Positions 12,933-26,179 of a stretch of 64,000 nt of DNA are shown here, one piece after another. The notes under the pieces were generated by a model. It saw only the letters and a list, made by a program, of their open reading frames with translations, did not search any database and had not been told where the DNA came from. Made by a program: the position numbers and the translations under genes. Positions within the stretch are counted from its first letter, which is position 1; the number at the start of each line of letters is the position of its first letter. The stretch lies in the NCBI GenBank assembly GCA_949825065.1, contig OX463841.1:17313064-17377063 (forward strand), given 5' to 3'. This DNA is from Odontocerum albicorne. Lineage: Eukaryota; Arthropoda; Insecta; Trichoptera; Odontoceridae.

Positions 12933-13337
12933 TATTATCAACGATGTCACATATTAGGCCAAATTTAAAAAAAGTTAGGTACATATAAGTTTTTCGATTG
13001 TGAACAGTTTAAGTACTGTGGTTATCAGGAACGTGTTATAGCTTCATATTCTTCTGTAAGGACATTTTTTTATCTCTAGCTTCATTTCTAACGTACTAAA
13101 GGTATATTAGTATGAAAGGTAATAATTTAGCGCATTTTTATCCAAACTTGCTTTAGCAGTTTTTTGGCGTTATTTTGAAGAAGGAATATAACAATACGTG
13201 TTTACTGTATATTTCCATTTCTCTGAAGGCCTGCAAAAATCCCCTGGAGCAGTTCTTAATCCAGAAAGATGCGGAGATCGGAGAGTATCGAATTTTAATG
13301 TTGCCCGAAAGATTGTGTAAGGCAGTGGAATAAAACA

Positions 13338-13974
<637 letters not shown>

Positions 13975-14387
13975 TTATCTTTATCTGCCCTTTTTCTACC
14001 CATTGCTGAGTGAGGGCACCCCTATGACTTGAATTTTGGGCTTCACATCTGTTCACCGGTTGTCTTAGTGAAACCCGCCAGGTTTTGTCATATTAGGGTA
14101 GTGGCTACCTCCGTTTCCTGTCCGCCGTACAGCTTTGGAGGACACCTAGTGATTTTGTCTCAGCATGAAATGCTTCGATTTTAACCATATTGGTACACTT
14201 GGTGTGGTATTAAAATGCTGGAAAGAAAGAATTATTAGTACATGCATTAGTAGCCTCAGTAGTTGAGAGCATAGATATTATTTTAAAGTAGTAATTTATT
14301 TTCGAATGAATTAGCATAAAAGTTTGTGAATATGTCGGGTTCAGGTTTAGATTTACTTGTTGGTCGTTTTGTTTGGTTTAAATCATT

Positions 14388-14720
<333 letters not shown>

Positions 14721-14907
14721 CGTCACAGAATGCAACTTTGCACCTAAATATAAAAAGCGCGTTTGAATTAGACTTAAAAGCACAAAATTATTTTCTAGAT
14801 CATCTAATATAATACCTATTGTTAAGGCGACATTTGTAACTTAGCGTAGAACAGTATTCGATATAGCATTTGTACAGTCATATAAAATAAATAAAATCAA
14901 TCAAATA

Positions 14908-15150
14908 TGAAAGTGTCTCATTGCTATGAACAAAACATGAAAGTGTATCATTGCTATGAACAAAACATGAAAATGTCTCATTGCTATGAAAAAAAATATG
15001 AAAGTGTCTCATTGTTATGACCAAAACTTGAAAAAGTGTCTCACTGTTATGAACAAAGCATGAAAGTGTCTCATTGTTATGACTAAAACTTGAAAGTGTC
15101 TCATTGCTATGAACAAAACATGAAAGTGTCTCATTACTATGGACAAAATA
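14908..15150 (+). repeat. 30-bp minisatellite, ~8 copies
   Basis: Unit ATGAAAGTGTCTCATTGCTA + TGAACAAAAC with point changes. Confidence 0.95.
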
Positions 15151-15329
15151 TCACAAAAAAAGAAAGAGGAGAAATAAAAACGAAATAACCTCAACTAATG
15201 AGAGAGTAGAACGGAACGAAAGAGAAGATATAAGGAATCAATACATCCTCTACCACTAATAGTCATCGTAAATTTGTCAGAAGAAAATCTAAACTAAAGG
15301 TAAAATCAATCCCCTTCTCTATATCAACG

Positions 15330-15545
15330 ACTTGACTTTCTTCTTCTTCTTCCTGGCACTGTCCCAACTCATTGCCTAGGTAGGCTGTTGGGGTCGGTTC
15401 TTCTCGTTCTCAGGCTGTATATTCTTCGGTTCTGGGTGTCGCTTTCATCTAGGCCGTTTCTCTGCAGGATTTTGGAGCATTGAGTCATCCAGGAGTTCTT
15501 TAGTCTTCCTCTGGACGGCTGTCGAGGAAGATCCGCACTTGACTT
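15330..15545 (-). pseudogene. RTE-like LINE 3' fragment
   Basis: Minus strand retains SRGRLKNSWMTQCSKILQ, GLDESDTQNRRIYSLRTRR and PNSLPRQ, ending near a (TTC)n/GAA-type tail at 15340-15352. Same subfamily as 21124-21634, only the last 70 residues. Confidence 0.75.
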
Positions 15546-16099
15546 CGCTCCTAAAAATTCTCGTTTTTGAAAATATATACTAAAAACAAGAAATATTGTA
15601 GTTACCACATATTCATCTGATTGATTTATTCCTCCACAGGTTTAATTTGAAGGAGGTTATACTTCCAAATTTCTCCTTTGATACGTATGTATTTTTCTCA
15701 AAATATATTTAGCAGTCTTTAATAAGTGTCTTGGAAAATCACTCATTCCAGCAACATGGAATATCTCGCCTCCTGATGGAGTTATGGCCACCACAGCCTT
15801 AATATTACATATTCCATCCAGCTGTTTTCTCACCTACACGGCAGCTGATAAATGGTTGGTGTTGCAATCCAATTTGCGAGCAGCAGGGCACCTGGGCCAG
15901 ACTTGGTGACGGCTGACTCGGACTCATGCCTTTACATGGCGCCAACAACAATCGTTTGGGCTGCAACGCGATTTATTATCGAGAGAAATAAATATTTTAT
16001 TATTTTTATCAAGTCCTCCGGTGAAATATGGGTTAACACATTTTTATTCAAACCCATTTTATACTCGGATCGTAAACAATATGATAAGTTAATTGATTT

Positions 16100-16970
16100 G
16101 TTCAATGCGATGTATAGATCGTTCAGCCTAAAGAGTCATTTTGCAATAGTGTGAGTAACAGTGCGTTTAACAAAAACGTGTAACTTTATTTTTTTAGTGA
16201 AGTGAAAAAGCAAAATAATATTTTATATTGAAACATTGAAATGAACACACACGTTTTGTTAATTAAAAATGTTGTCAGCTCAAATTGTAATAATCATAAA
16301 AATAAAAGGAAAGTAAATTTACCTAACATATTAATTGTTTAGGCAAGGCAGATTCTACGAAACATAAATAACAATAATGGAATCTTTCAAGATTAAAAAT
16401 AAATATAAGTACAAGTATTATAAAGTAAAAATGTTCGTCAGCTTTAATTAGATTATGGCATATAAAAATAAAATTATTATTGTGTGTAAGATTATTTAAC
16501 ATATTAATGTATCATAATTACAATGCCAAATAATAAAATTTTAAAATAATAGTGGATGGAGTGATACTAAATTCTAGGAAACTTTAAGTTATAACAAGGT
16601 ACATTCTAAGCTTTGGAAAAATGTTGAATTATACATTACATTAGACAAAAACCGCACTAATAGATTGCAACACCTTTTCGACCGATCCCTAATTATTATC
16701 AATCATTAACAAAATTTAAAACAATCTCCTTTGCTTGGCCCGAAAGCGGTTTTCCCTTTTCTAATTTCGACATGGTAGTGTTTTTCTAATCACCGAGTAT
16801 TTTAACAGCAATACAAACGTGCGCTCTGCGCGAACCAATCGTGTGGCATTCTAAAACTAATACCACTACATAAGTTGTTTAATACAGAAAGTGTTACTCT
16901 CACTATTGCAAAATGACTCTTCAGGCTAAACGATCTATAACATTGAATGTTAGTGTGCGATAAATCCAAC
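16100..16970. mobile_element. Non-autonomous DNA transposon relic with distant inverted repeats
   Basis: About 60 bp around 16113-16155 (ATAGATCGTTCAGCCTAAAG ... TTTTGCAATAGTGTGAGTAA) recurs inverted at about 16888-16945. Between the arms, on the minus strand from ATG 16773, is MSKLEKGKPLSGQAKEIVLN then stops, which looks like the N-terminus of a DDE transposase. I cannot name the superfamily. Confidence 0.6.
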
Positions 16971-17365
16971 CAACAAAACTCATTATTTTGATTTATTTGA
17001 AAAACGAAAGTGATTGTTCGTGTACATCATAAATAACTAACTATTTTTTTATTAAAATGTGACCCTGCAAAATGCATATTTTTATGGTTAAATCAGCTCC
17101 TAAAAATCTGTTCGTTTTTCTCTTATTTTTGTTTTCTTTTGCACACATAAGTTATTTTTATTTTCGTGACCCTCTTAATATTTCACCGTGACCGCCCTGG
17201 GGGTAGCGATCCACAGATTGAGAAACGATGCCCTACAGCGTATTGATATTTATATTTGATAAAAACTGGAGGATTCATTGCTAAATACTATTTATTCAAT
17301 CAACCAGAAAAAGTGTTTCAATATGAAAAAAAACACAGACAGCGACATTTTTTTTCTTACAAAAT

Positions 17366-17428
17366 TGAATCCAATCCAAATCCTTCGGTTAAGAGGCAAG
17401 CGTTCTACCACTAGACTACGAAGGTTGT
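17366..17428 (-). mobile_element. tRNA-derived SINE head
   Basis: Minus strand: CCTTCGTAGTCTAGTGGTAG ... CCGAAGGATTTGGATTGGATTC in part; the A box is very tRNA-like, the B box degenerate. Confidence 0.5.
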
Positions 17429-17485
17429 CAGAATATAGAAGTTCCTATTGTTATATTTACAGTTTTTTTTTTCTGGGTTACAACC

Positions 17486-17908
17486 CTAGGATTGGTCTGC
17501 ACCAAGCACTCGATCCCTCCACTCATCTCTGTCATCCGCCAGTCTCTTCATCTCATGGTAGCTGCCACAGCGCACATCCCGGATCACCCGGTCCATGTAG
17601 CTATATCTAGGACGGTCTCTATGGTTATTGCCCTCAATCATTCCCTCGACGATGGTAAGGAGCAGGCCTGGGTGCCTGATGTTATGGCTTATCCAACTGG
17701 ATCGTTGTTGGGCAACTCTATTTAGGAGTTGCCTTGTTTCTCCAGTCCCACTCAATACCTCGTCGTTTCGGATGTGATCTGACCAATGGACGCTGGCCAT
17801 GCGCCTGTAGCACCACATCTCAAAGGCAGCCAGACGCCCGGACTCGCTCTGGCTGATGGCCCACGTTTCGCAGCCATACAGCAGCACATTCCAGACAAGA
17901 GTTTTCAC
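17486..17908 (-). pseudogene. LINE ORF2 C-terminal fragment (second family)
   Basis: Open for 140 residues: KTLVWNVLLYGCETWAISQS, RLAAFEMWCYRRM, WSDHIRNDEVL and HEMKRLADDRDEWRDRVLG. A YGCETW...FEMWCWRRM...EWR arrangement is typical of arthropod non-LTR endonuclease-reverse transcriptases after the RT core. No upstream RT. Confidence 0.77.
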
Positions 17909-17909
17909 T

Positions 17910-20439
17910 AAATTCTTCCTAACGTTGATATAAATGTTAGGAGATTCAAATATCTTGGATTTCTTATTGAAAGCAACTCTTGCCTGTATCTTTACAGTAT
18001 TACCATATAATAATGCTTGTAATTATAAAGGAAGGTTTTAGTATAAAAAAAAGTCTTAAAAGTAATTTATGTCTTAAATGGAAGGAAGTGCAGTCTGAGT
18101 TCCCACTATCTCGGCTGAAATCCCTCTATCGGCGCATTAATATGGTAAATATCGTCGGCTCACAAGTTGACTCATCAGTCTGTGTTTAATTTATTCCTTA
18201 GCAAATTGAACCGCATATCTCTGCAATAATCAGCTCTGTTCTACCTGCATATAATGCGCTTGTGCAATTCTGACCATTTACGGTCGAATCGGATGTATTC
18301 GTTTGTTATTCGCTAAATAACTCGCAAGAATTTCACTAGTAATTGTCGTAACAATTTAATTGAGATTATAAAAAAAACGACTATTTCACTACGCAGTGTT
18401 TCTCCGTGAGTTTTTTTCGTCCTTCACATTATTTTACTGTGTACCCATTTAATTCCGATCCCGTGTTTTATCGCGATAACCTAGATTTGCGTTGAGTCCC
18501 GGTCCTGTCTTTTCACGTGATCGATATTTCTTCCAAAAAACGATATATAACTGTCGTAATAGTAGGTAATATTTTTCTAACGAATTCAACATTTTCTGAT
18601 TTCTTACATGGACAATAGTATATATTTTCATTAAAACATGCTCGAATTAATTTATGGTGGATATTTTGATATCACGTCATTAATGTGCAGTGAAATGATA
18701 GTGTATCGGACGTATGCGTCACCCTTAATGTGTATAGATTATTGATATGTAAATTTGATGTTATTTTGGTATTTTTGTATGTAAATATTTATGTTTGTTT
18801 GGGTCCACGCTGCATCGCGACCGCAACGGAAATGAAACTTATGGACGGTCGTCATGAGACTATATCGCTGGCCGGCCGGCCTTTGCATTGCGCAAACTCC
18901 CGAAAATGGTGGTATTTCGCGAGGTGTGAGCGCATGCAGTGGCGGAAAATGGCGTTTGCGATAAGTGATTGACCGTTCATAAGAAGGGTCCTTTTCAAAA
19001 TATATATTATATTCTCAGTTCACTCTACATACTGTGTTTTACTTGAGACCTGCTATACCTGCCTAAGAGGAATCTCTTTACCCCGCTACCCTTTCACCGA
19101 TGTACGCCTTCAGAGGTGAACTGAATTATGAACGTGAGCTGAATTCTCCGAGCATTGCGCAGCAGCCATCCATCTATGATACAGTTCTTTGTACCGGTGC
19201 CGTACAGATAGGTTATGAAGATTTTGACATATGAAACTAGAGACCAACTTAAATTTCCTGACCCAAATAGAATAAGGAATTTGTAAGATCCTCCAAATAT
19301 GATGTCAAAGAGCGTGTCTAAATAATTGTTAATATCTTTCCCATCAATTGACATAAAAGAACAATCTTGCAAAGTTTGCAAGGCATGTTCTAAACACAAG
19401 AAGGAATCAAGACCTGGTACATATGTAAAGAGTGTGATGTAGCTCTCTACAAATATGAATGATTAAATTGAATAATCATACTAAACCAATAATTAAAGTA
19501 TTTCGAACAAATAAATAAAGTGTCATTACAACATTCTTAATATTTACTAACACATAATATAATCTTTCACAAATAAATGGGAGTAAAAGGGTTGTAAAAA
19601 AGTTTTGGGATATACTTATGTGGATAGGAGTCGGAAAGATTATGGAGAGAGGATAGGGGAAACACAGAAGCAAAAGTGACTAGCCCCTTCATCAAGTTTA
19701 GCCTGTGGGCTCACGCTGTTTTCGGGGTGTGGCCGCTTTCCGTGCACTAACAGCTACTTGGAGCCAAAAGTGTGGCCAAGGGCTGAGTACTTTCTAGGTG
19801 GCTCTAGACTTGTCAGTACTATCCACAAGGTAATACCGCTCAGCATCTCACCATACCCTATCATCGTTATTAAAAAAACATTAATAAAAATTGTGTAGCT
19901 ATTATGTAAATCAAACAATAAATTCTCATGCAAAGTGATTCAACTAGTTAAAAATAATGAAAGATCTATTCAAAACGTTAATTTTAAGATACTAGTGAAT
20001 GAAAAAGATTTCTTTAGTGTTTTCTCGCATACTTGGAGGTACAACTGCACCAATAATTACTTATTCATTCTCGCTAAGTGTACGCAGTTAATGCGTCTCA
20101 TTATTGTTTGAAAAATGCATTAATTCAGCGCAAAAAACGTAATCTAATTGTAATTAACTATCTCGTTTGCTCGCATCAAGATACTATAAAAAAGAGAGCG
20201 CTTCATTTTCTTTCATTTATGGGAAAATAATATTCAATCGATGTATTAAGATCTTGATTATAAATAATTAATTCAATTTATAAATAACATTTAAAAGTCC
20301 AATAGTTCTAATTAATATTTAGGAGGAGCTTTCACAGGTTTCAAAACAAAACAAATTTATTAAAAATTAAAGAGTTTTTGTAGAAAATATGGAAAGAAAT
20401 GTGAATTTTTAGTTTTGAATGCAATGAAAATAGTTTATT
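17910..20439. other. No gene seen
   Basis: Mostly unassigned. The stretch at 20060-20220 has homeodomain-type sites (TAATTGTAATTA at 20145). G+C-richer blocks at 18800-18960 and 19680-19860 look like unrecognised repeat fragments. Confidence 0.5.
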
Positions 20440-20790
20440 TTTCATTTTGTGGGCATTATCATAAACACATTTTGTGTGCATTATCATAAACATATTTTGT
20501 GGACATTATCATAAACACATTTTGTGGGCATTCATAAACACATTTTGTGGGTATTATCATAAACACATTTTGTGGGCATTATCATAAATACATTTTGTGG
20601 GCATTATCATAAACACATTTTGTGGGCATTATCATAAATATAATTTGTGGACATTATCATAAACACATTTTGTCGGCATTCATAAACACATTTTGTGGGT
20701 ATTATCATAAACACATTTTGTGGGCATTATCATAAACACATTTTGTGGGCATTATCCATAAACACATTTTTTGGGCATTATCATAAACAC
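20440..20790 (+). repeat. 25-bp minisatellite, ~14 copies
   Basis: Unit CATTATCATAAACACATTTT + GTGGG; two units lack 4 bp (CATTCATAAACAC). Confidence 0.95.
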
Positions 20791-21123
20791 TTCAAAAATA
20801 ACAACTGTTATTTTCTATAATCTTTTAAAAGTACTTTACGGAAATTTGTTTAATTCCATTGAAACTGTTGTAAGAAAAACTAAAGATCGAAGTATGAATG
20901 GCTTTTTTCATTATTTTTTTTCAACACACTAATGTTTAACTTATTTCTAAATACTTCCAGACAAAGACTTGTATACGTGTAGTATATGAATCAAGTTTTA
21001 CCCTATTTTACTTCTAAATTATTTGAAAATATTTCTTACATTTTAAGAGCACAGTTTATGCAGGATACAATAATATAACGGAAGCAAACTTCGAAAAATT
21101 TTAACCATAAAATGACTCTTTTT

Positions 21124-21634
21124 TCTTCCTAGCACTGTCCCAATTCATTGCCTAGGTAGGCTGTTGGGGTTGGCTCTTCTCGTTCTCAGGCTATATATCC
21201 TTTGGTTCTGGGTGTCGCTTTCATCTAGGCCGCTTATCTGTAGGATTTTGGAGCATTGAGTCATCCAGGAGTTCTTTGGTCTTCCTCTGGGCGGCTGTCG
21301 TGGAAGATCCACAGGTATTGCCTGATTTACCATATGGTCTGGTGGTCTCCGTCTTATGTGCCCGTACCATCTCAGCTGTCGCTCTTCCAGCTTACTGTTT
21401 ATGTCAGTGACCCCCAGGCTACCACGAATGCGTGAGCTCTTAATTCTATATTTTAGTGATACTCCTGCCGACCACCTAAGCATTCGCATTTCTGCTGTTT
21501 CAAGTTGCCCAGAGTAGGAGCTATACATAGTCCAGCGTTCTAAGCCATACATAATTGCGGGTCTAACGATAGTCTGGTATAACTTTCCTTTTAGTTTTAT
21601 AGGCATTTTTGGGTCACATAAGACTCCCGCTAAC
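21124..21634 (-). pseudogene. RTE-like LINE, ORF2 C-terminus
   Basis: The minus-strand translation starts GVLCDPKMPIKLKGKLYQTI and continues through LETAEMRMLRWSAGVS, IRGSLGVTDINSK, LRWYGHIRRR and ends PNSLPRQ. This is the C-terminal region after the reverse transcriptase fingers/palm in RTE-type non-LTR retrotransposons. About 160 residues are open; the endonuclease and RT core are absent (5' truncation). The sequence after the stop is a short A/GAA-rich tail. Confidence 0.8.
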
Positions 21635-22705
21635 CATAAAATGACTCTGTTGAAGTTAAGTTTATATTATACTACGATTTATCATAATTACCACTTTCTT
21701 TGGTGTTACAGTGTACAGTGTACCTCCTCCAGAATTTACTCTTGACGGTCTTGGTCAAGGGCAGCCTTTCAACAGTTCACTACTTGGACGACCGATAAGC
21801 ACTTGTATCCTCCCTTCTCAATCCTGACTTGTACACACCCTGCAGGCTTACTGGACAAGAGGCGTTCGGAAGCCACAAGTCTTCCATTCAATGTACGAGT
21901 ATGTGGTATAAAACGTCGGAGTATTTTAATTTTCTCCATTCGTCCGATATATGTGCAATCGTGGGATTTTTCGAAGAGGTTATACATCTGTATACCGTAA
22001 GTGCAAAATTCAGCACTGTTCTTATAATTATTCAAAGCCTCTTTCTTTAAACAGTACCTGGAATGCTCTTTTATATATTTATTATTGCTCATGATTTGGA
22101 GGCGTGTATTACTACATATCTAATCAGTGCGTTTAATATTGTTTCCCGTTTATTCATTTCTTTTATTTAACATTTCTTACAGGTTTAACCAAATCACACC
22201 ATATAAAGGGAAAACAAAATTATTAAGAATTAAAAAATATAGCATACTAACAACTCATGCTTTCACATGAAGTGACTCAGTTATACCTATAAAATTTATT
22301 AAGTAGTTTAATCCTCAATTTATTCACTAAGATGTGAAATATATCGACATCATAAAATTCATTCAACAAGGTCATTACGTGTGCGAGTAGTAATGCTCTT
22401 AATACGGTACCAAAAACAAACTTAATTCACGATGGCGTCAATAATTGTCCAGTACATTCAATAAAAATTCGTGAATCAACAAAGGGTTTGCTATTTTTCT
22501 TTTTAGTAATTTGTGTATGTGTCAACAGGTAGGTGTGTAGATTTTTTTAACGCTTCAGGAGTAATATCCAAACACACTAATTAAAAAAATGTAGAATACA
22601 GCCATGTGTTGTTTATAGTTAAGGCATTAACGTTGTGGAGGTTTAAAGACATTGTAATTTATTTTAATCAAACACTGTTTATTCCACTTTTTTGTAACGG
22701 TATAA

Positions 22706-22743
22706 CCCTACCGGTTTCAAGACTTTCGCCTCATCTTCAGGGG
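22706..22743 (-). ncRNA. Hammerhead-ribozyme-like motif, - strand arm
   Basis: On the minus strand: CTGAAGA, stem GAGGC-GAAA-GTCTT, GAAA, ACCGGTA, GGG. The stem closes with C-G here and U-G in the other copies, so pairing is kept despite base changes. Confidence 0.48.
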
Positions 22744-22768
22744 AGCACAAACAAGACTTGTTTGTGCT

Positions 22769-22806
22769 CCCCTGAAGATGAGGTGAAAGCCTTGAAACCG
22801 GTAGGG
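22769..22806 (+). ncRNA. Hammerhead-ribozyme-like motif, + strand arm
   Basis: CTGAAGA at 22772-22778, stem GAGGT-GAAA-GCCTT, GAAA, ACCGGTA, GGG. It is the mirror of the motif at 22706-22743. Confidence 0.48.
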
Positions 22807-22924
22807 TTATACCGTTACAAAAATGTGGAATAAACAGTGTTTGATAAAAATAAATTACAATACAGCCATGGGTAAAATCATACTCTGCAAAAAAGATGTC
22901 GTTGAAATCTCTTTTGGATTCGAT

Positions 22925-23215
22925 CAGGGTATTCAGGATTCCACAACTATCAGGGTATACAGGATTCCTCAACTATTAGGGTATTCAGGATTCGCTCAAC
23001 TATTAGGGTATTCTGGATTCCTCAACTATCAGGGTATTCAGGATTTCTTAACTATTAGGGTATTCAGAATTCGCTCAACTATTAGGGTATTCAGAATTCG
23101 CTCAACTATTAGGGTATTCAGAATTCGCTCAACTATCAGGGTATTCAGGATTCCTCAACTATCAGGGTATTCAGAATTCCTCAACTATCAGGGTATTCAG
23201 GATTCCTCTCTAGAT
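22925..23215 (+). repeat. 26/27-bp minisatellite, ~11 copies
   Basis: Unit GGGTATTCAGGATTCCTCAA + CTATCA, alternating with a GAATTCGCTCAA variant. Confidence 0.95.
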
Positions 23216-24539
23216 TAAAACTATAGACTTATATGTAGAATTCTCGATATATTTTATTTGTTCGTATTAATCCATAGAAATATACGCCATGATTATGAAG
23301 ACTAGTTCTTCGGCACTGCTAGCCCTGGGCATCTTGATGAATTTAAAAAAAAGATAGCATACGCATTTAAACTTACAAATATTTTTTAATAAAATTCTTA
23401 AAAAATTTTTACATGCACTGAAGTTAGTTTGGTTCGGAATTATTGTGTAAAAAATAACTGACAACATCTCACTGTAGAATAAATAACCTATAATGGTTAT
23501 TTCATTATTTACACCGACTTAATTATTATTGCAATGCAATTATGCATCGAAATCAGCGGAGTGCAACCATTGCACTTATTTATGTGACTTATATCAACAT
23601 GTATTTTGTTAACTCGTTATAGTTTGACTTACTTAGAGAAAAGAAAGTTTGTTAGCAAAAAGTATTCAACGCACAAAATATTTATTTGGTTGAACAGGAA
23701 AAAATATTTTACACTCGTATTTCAAACCTGTATATGCAAAAATATAAAAATAATAAATTAATTCTTTAACTTCAATTTTCATCTTACAAAAGTGATGTCA
23801 CATAACCTTTTAAAAATTTGCATTAAGTTATCAAAAAAGCATTTCTTAATTTATTCTTTAATACCTATTATTATAACGGTTTTAAGCGCTTCACACTTCT
23901 TCATGCAAGTATGTTCTTAGAGACTGTCTTTAAGTCCAGATGAAGTCTTTCTTGGACTGGGAGATAGTTCCAAGAAAAATTTCATCTGAATTTGTCTCAA
24001 ATTGTCCAAACCAATGAGTATTGAACAATCCAAGCTGTCCTCAGAATGTGTGTGAAAAAACTCAATTTTTTTTCTCAGCATGAATTATTCCTTCAATCTG
24101 ATGGTAACAGAATCCTTTGTATACTAATGCATAACACATCATATTTTGCGTTCACTCAGCTCGACTTTGAAACGATCTTCCTGACCCAATCAGATGTGCT
24201 ACATCCTTGCCAATTTTTAAGAAAAGCATTATTTATCTCCAAATATTCCTCACCCTTAACGATCCATTACCTCCCTTTAATTATTCCTTGAGATTTTTTT
24301 TCAAATATTCTTTTTATACTCTATGTTAAAAACACGGTCATGAGTATCAATAATAATTATTAAATAAAAGCTGATTGATTGGAAGAAATTGCTTTAAAGC
24401 TGTAAATCCTCAAGATGCACTTGTATGAAAGTGTTAAATAAATAAAAAATTGTATCCTCGCATAGTTTTTTCATGTGTCAGTTCAACCTTTTTGACTTAT
24501 CGAAAGTAGAGCATATATTAGAGTGGACAGTACCTTGAT
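23216..24539. other. No gene seen
   Basis: A+T-rich sequence without recognisable coding or repeat structure. Confidence 0.55.
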
Positions 24540-24990
24540 TAAGTGGTTTAATATTTCAAAAGGGGTAAAGCAAGGATGTATTATGTCACCTCGATTGTTT
24601 AATTTTTACGTGTGAAGGAACTACACAGGTCAATGGGTGGTATACAAATATCGAATGGTGTGCACATTGCTGTATGATGATGACATGGCAATGTTAGCGA
24701 AAAATGACCATGATTTGCCGTATTTGATAAATTTTATAAAAAAATGCGAAAAGAAAGATCTGAGAATGAATGCTGCTAAATTCAAAATCATGGTGATAGA
24801 AAAGTGTGCAAGAAAATGGAAACACGATATACGTGTTAACACTGAAAATGGAAACACGATATACGTGCTAACACTGAAAATGGAAACACGATATACGTGT
24901 TAACACTGAAATATTGGAGCAAGTTGAGGAATTCTGCTTTCTGTGGAGTATTTTCTCAGATGATGGAGGAGTTATGGGAATACCTTTTTC
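24540..24990 (+). pseudogene. LINE reverse transcriptase core relic
   Basis: Contains GVKQGCIMSPRLFNFYV (the RT motif GVRQGC.LSP.LFN), then LLYDDDMAMLAKNDHDLPYL (YADD box changed to YDDD), then EQVEEFCFLWSIFSDDGG. Frames are broken; a 32-bp triplication lies at 24812-24911. Confidence 0.75.
24812..24911 (+). repeat. 32-bp triplication inside LINE relic
   Basis: Three copies of GAAAATGGAAACACGATATA + CGTG(T/C)TAACACT starting at 24812, 24844 and 24876. The period is not a multiple of three, so the frame changes at each copy. Confidence 0.9.
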
Positions 24991-26179
24991 GGAATGTATT
25001 TAACTAGCATTTTCAACACATATCCCAATAAAGTCCACTGGGACGTTTCAATATATAGGGTTAGGGGTCTAGCAATTAGTTTCAGGGGTATATACTCATT
25101 TCAACGCCTATTTCATAACGTTACTCCGAATGAATCACGCATAAATTTTTTATTTAAGCTGTTTTATATTCCTAGTCACTTTTTTCGGCAAATATCGAAT
25201 GCAAACTATTTGTAAAAAAATCAGAAGGTCGGCAGTCATATATTACTCACCTCTTCAGCTAGCAACATATCTCGTTCGATGTTAATGCATTGCGTGATGT
25301 TTGCCTAAGAAATATAAAAAAAAAACGTTTAAATATATAGTAATTTCCTAACAAATTCTTTCGTACAAAGGTATTTTCTCAACGCTGAGAATGAGCTATC
25401 AATATTTTTTACACCTGTGATAGTAAAGGACGACGTAAAAAAAGAGGAGCGGTGAACTGGAAAGGCCAATAAACAATCTCTATTTGAGCGTACCGCTAAT
25501 CCATGATTGGAAATAAGCTGAAAATTTTCGGCGAGATAAGAGGGGGTGGTGGGACAGTTAAGGATATTATACAATAGAGACAGTATGGGAATTTGGTGTC
25601 TATTTCTAACATTCAAACCAGTTCAATGCCTTCTGGTATGAAGTTATATGATCGTACTTACGTAGGTTGAAAATGAATCTTAGACACACATTTTGAAGAC
25701 GCTATAATTTGTCCAGCTGTTCCTCTGTAACATACAAGTAACAGACGAAAAGATCGGATATTGTACGAGTAAAATTATTAAGGCTTTTCAAGAGTATAAA
25801 TCAAACGGGACTGAATATTAAAAAAAATTCACGCCAATTTTGAAGACCTTAATTTAATTATCTATTATATACTCGTATATGAAAAATGTTAATTTATTTG
25901 TCCTCTGTTTTATTTTTTCGTATTTAAAAACCATATCGAAAGAGGATAACAGCAGCAGGTGCTTTCAGGATAATCCTCCACAAACTGAAACTTCTTTATC
26001 TTAATTCTTTTTAGAGGCTTTTACGATAAACTCCCACCACATACAGTAGTATCATATTTCGAAGGAATCACGTAACTTTTTGTCGTTTAAAAAATACTGT
26101 ATTATTTTGAATTGCCTCTTGTGTAATCTGTTATTCCGATTCGTGTATGTATTATAAAATTAAATTTTTCTAATTCTTG
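24991..26179. other. No gene seen
   Basis: Unassigned; TACGAGTA at 25764 and TACTCGTA at 25870. Confidence 0.55.

Larger units (their letters stand above)
22607..22858. mobile_element. Penelope-like element reduced to inverted terminal repeats, 12-bp target duplication
   Basis: Flanked by AATACAGCCATG at 22595-22606 and 22859-22870. Inside is the TAAGGCATTAACGTTGTGG leader, then a near-perfect palindrome: arms about 22652-22754 and 22758-22860 around a GAC spacer (the outer 2 bp of the right arm overlap the flank). Each arm ends in GTGGAATAAACAGTGTTTGA and contains a hammerhead-like module. No coding sequence remains. Confidence 0.85.

Noticed and set aside
15852..16154. 100-residue + strand frame
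   Set aside because: Its end lies in the inverted arm of a DNA transposon relic; no domain seen.
18730..18972. 80-residue + strand frame in a G+C-richer segment
   Set aside because: No recognisable domain, no splice context and no similarity seen to anything else here.
21769..22092. 107-residue minus strand frame
   Set aside because: Weakly LINE-like (YGIQMYN) but not enough to assign; it also contains a TACTCGTA octamer, so it is probably debris.
22823..23218. 131-residue + strand frame
   Set aside because: Runs from a Penelope terminal repeat into a 26/27-bp minisatellite; shifts frame with unit length.
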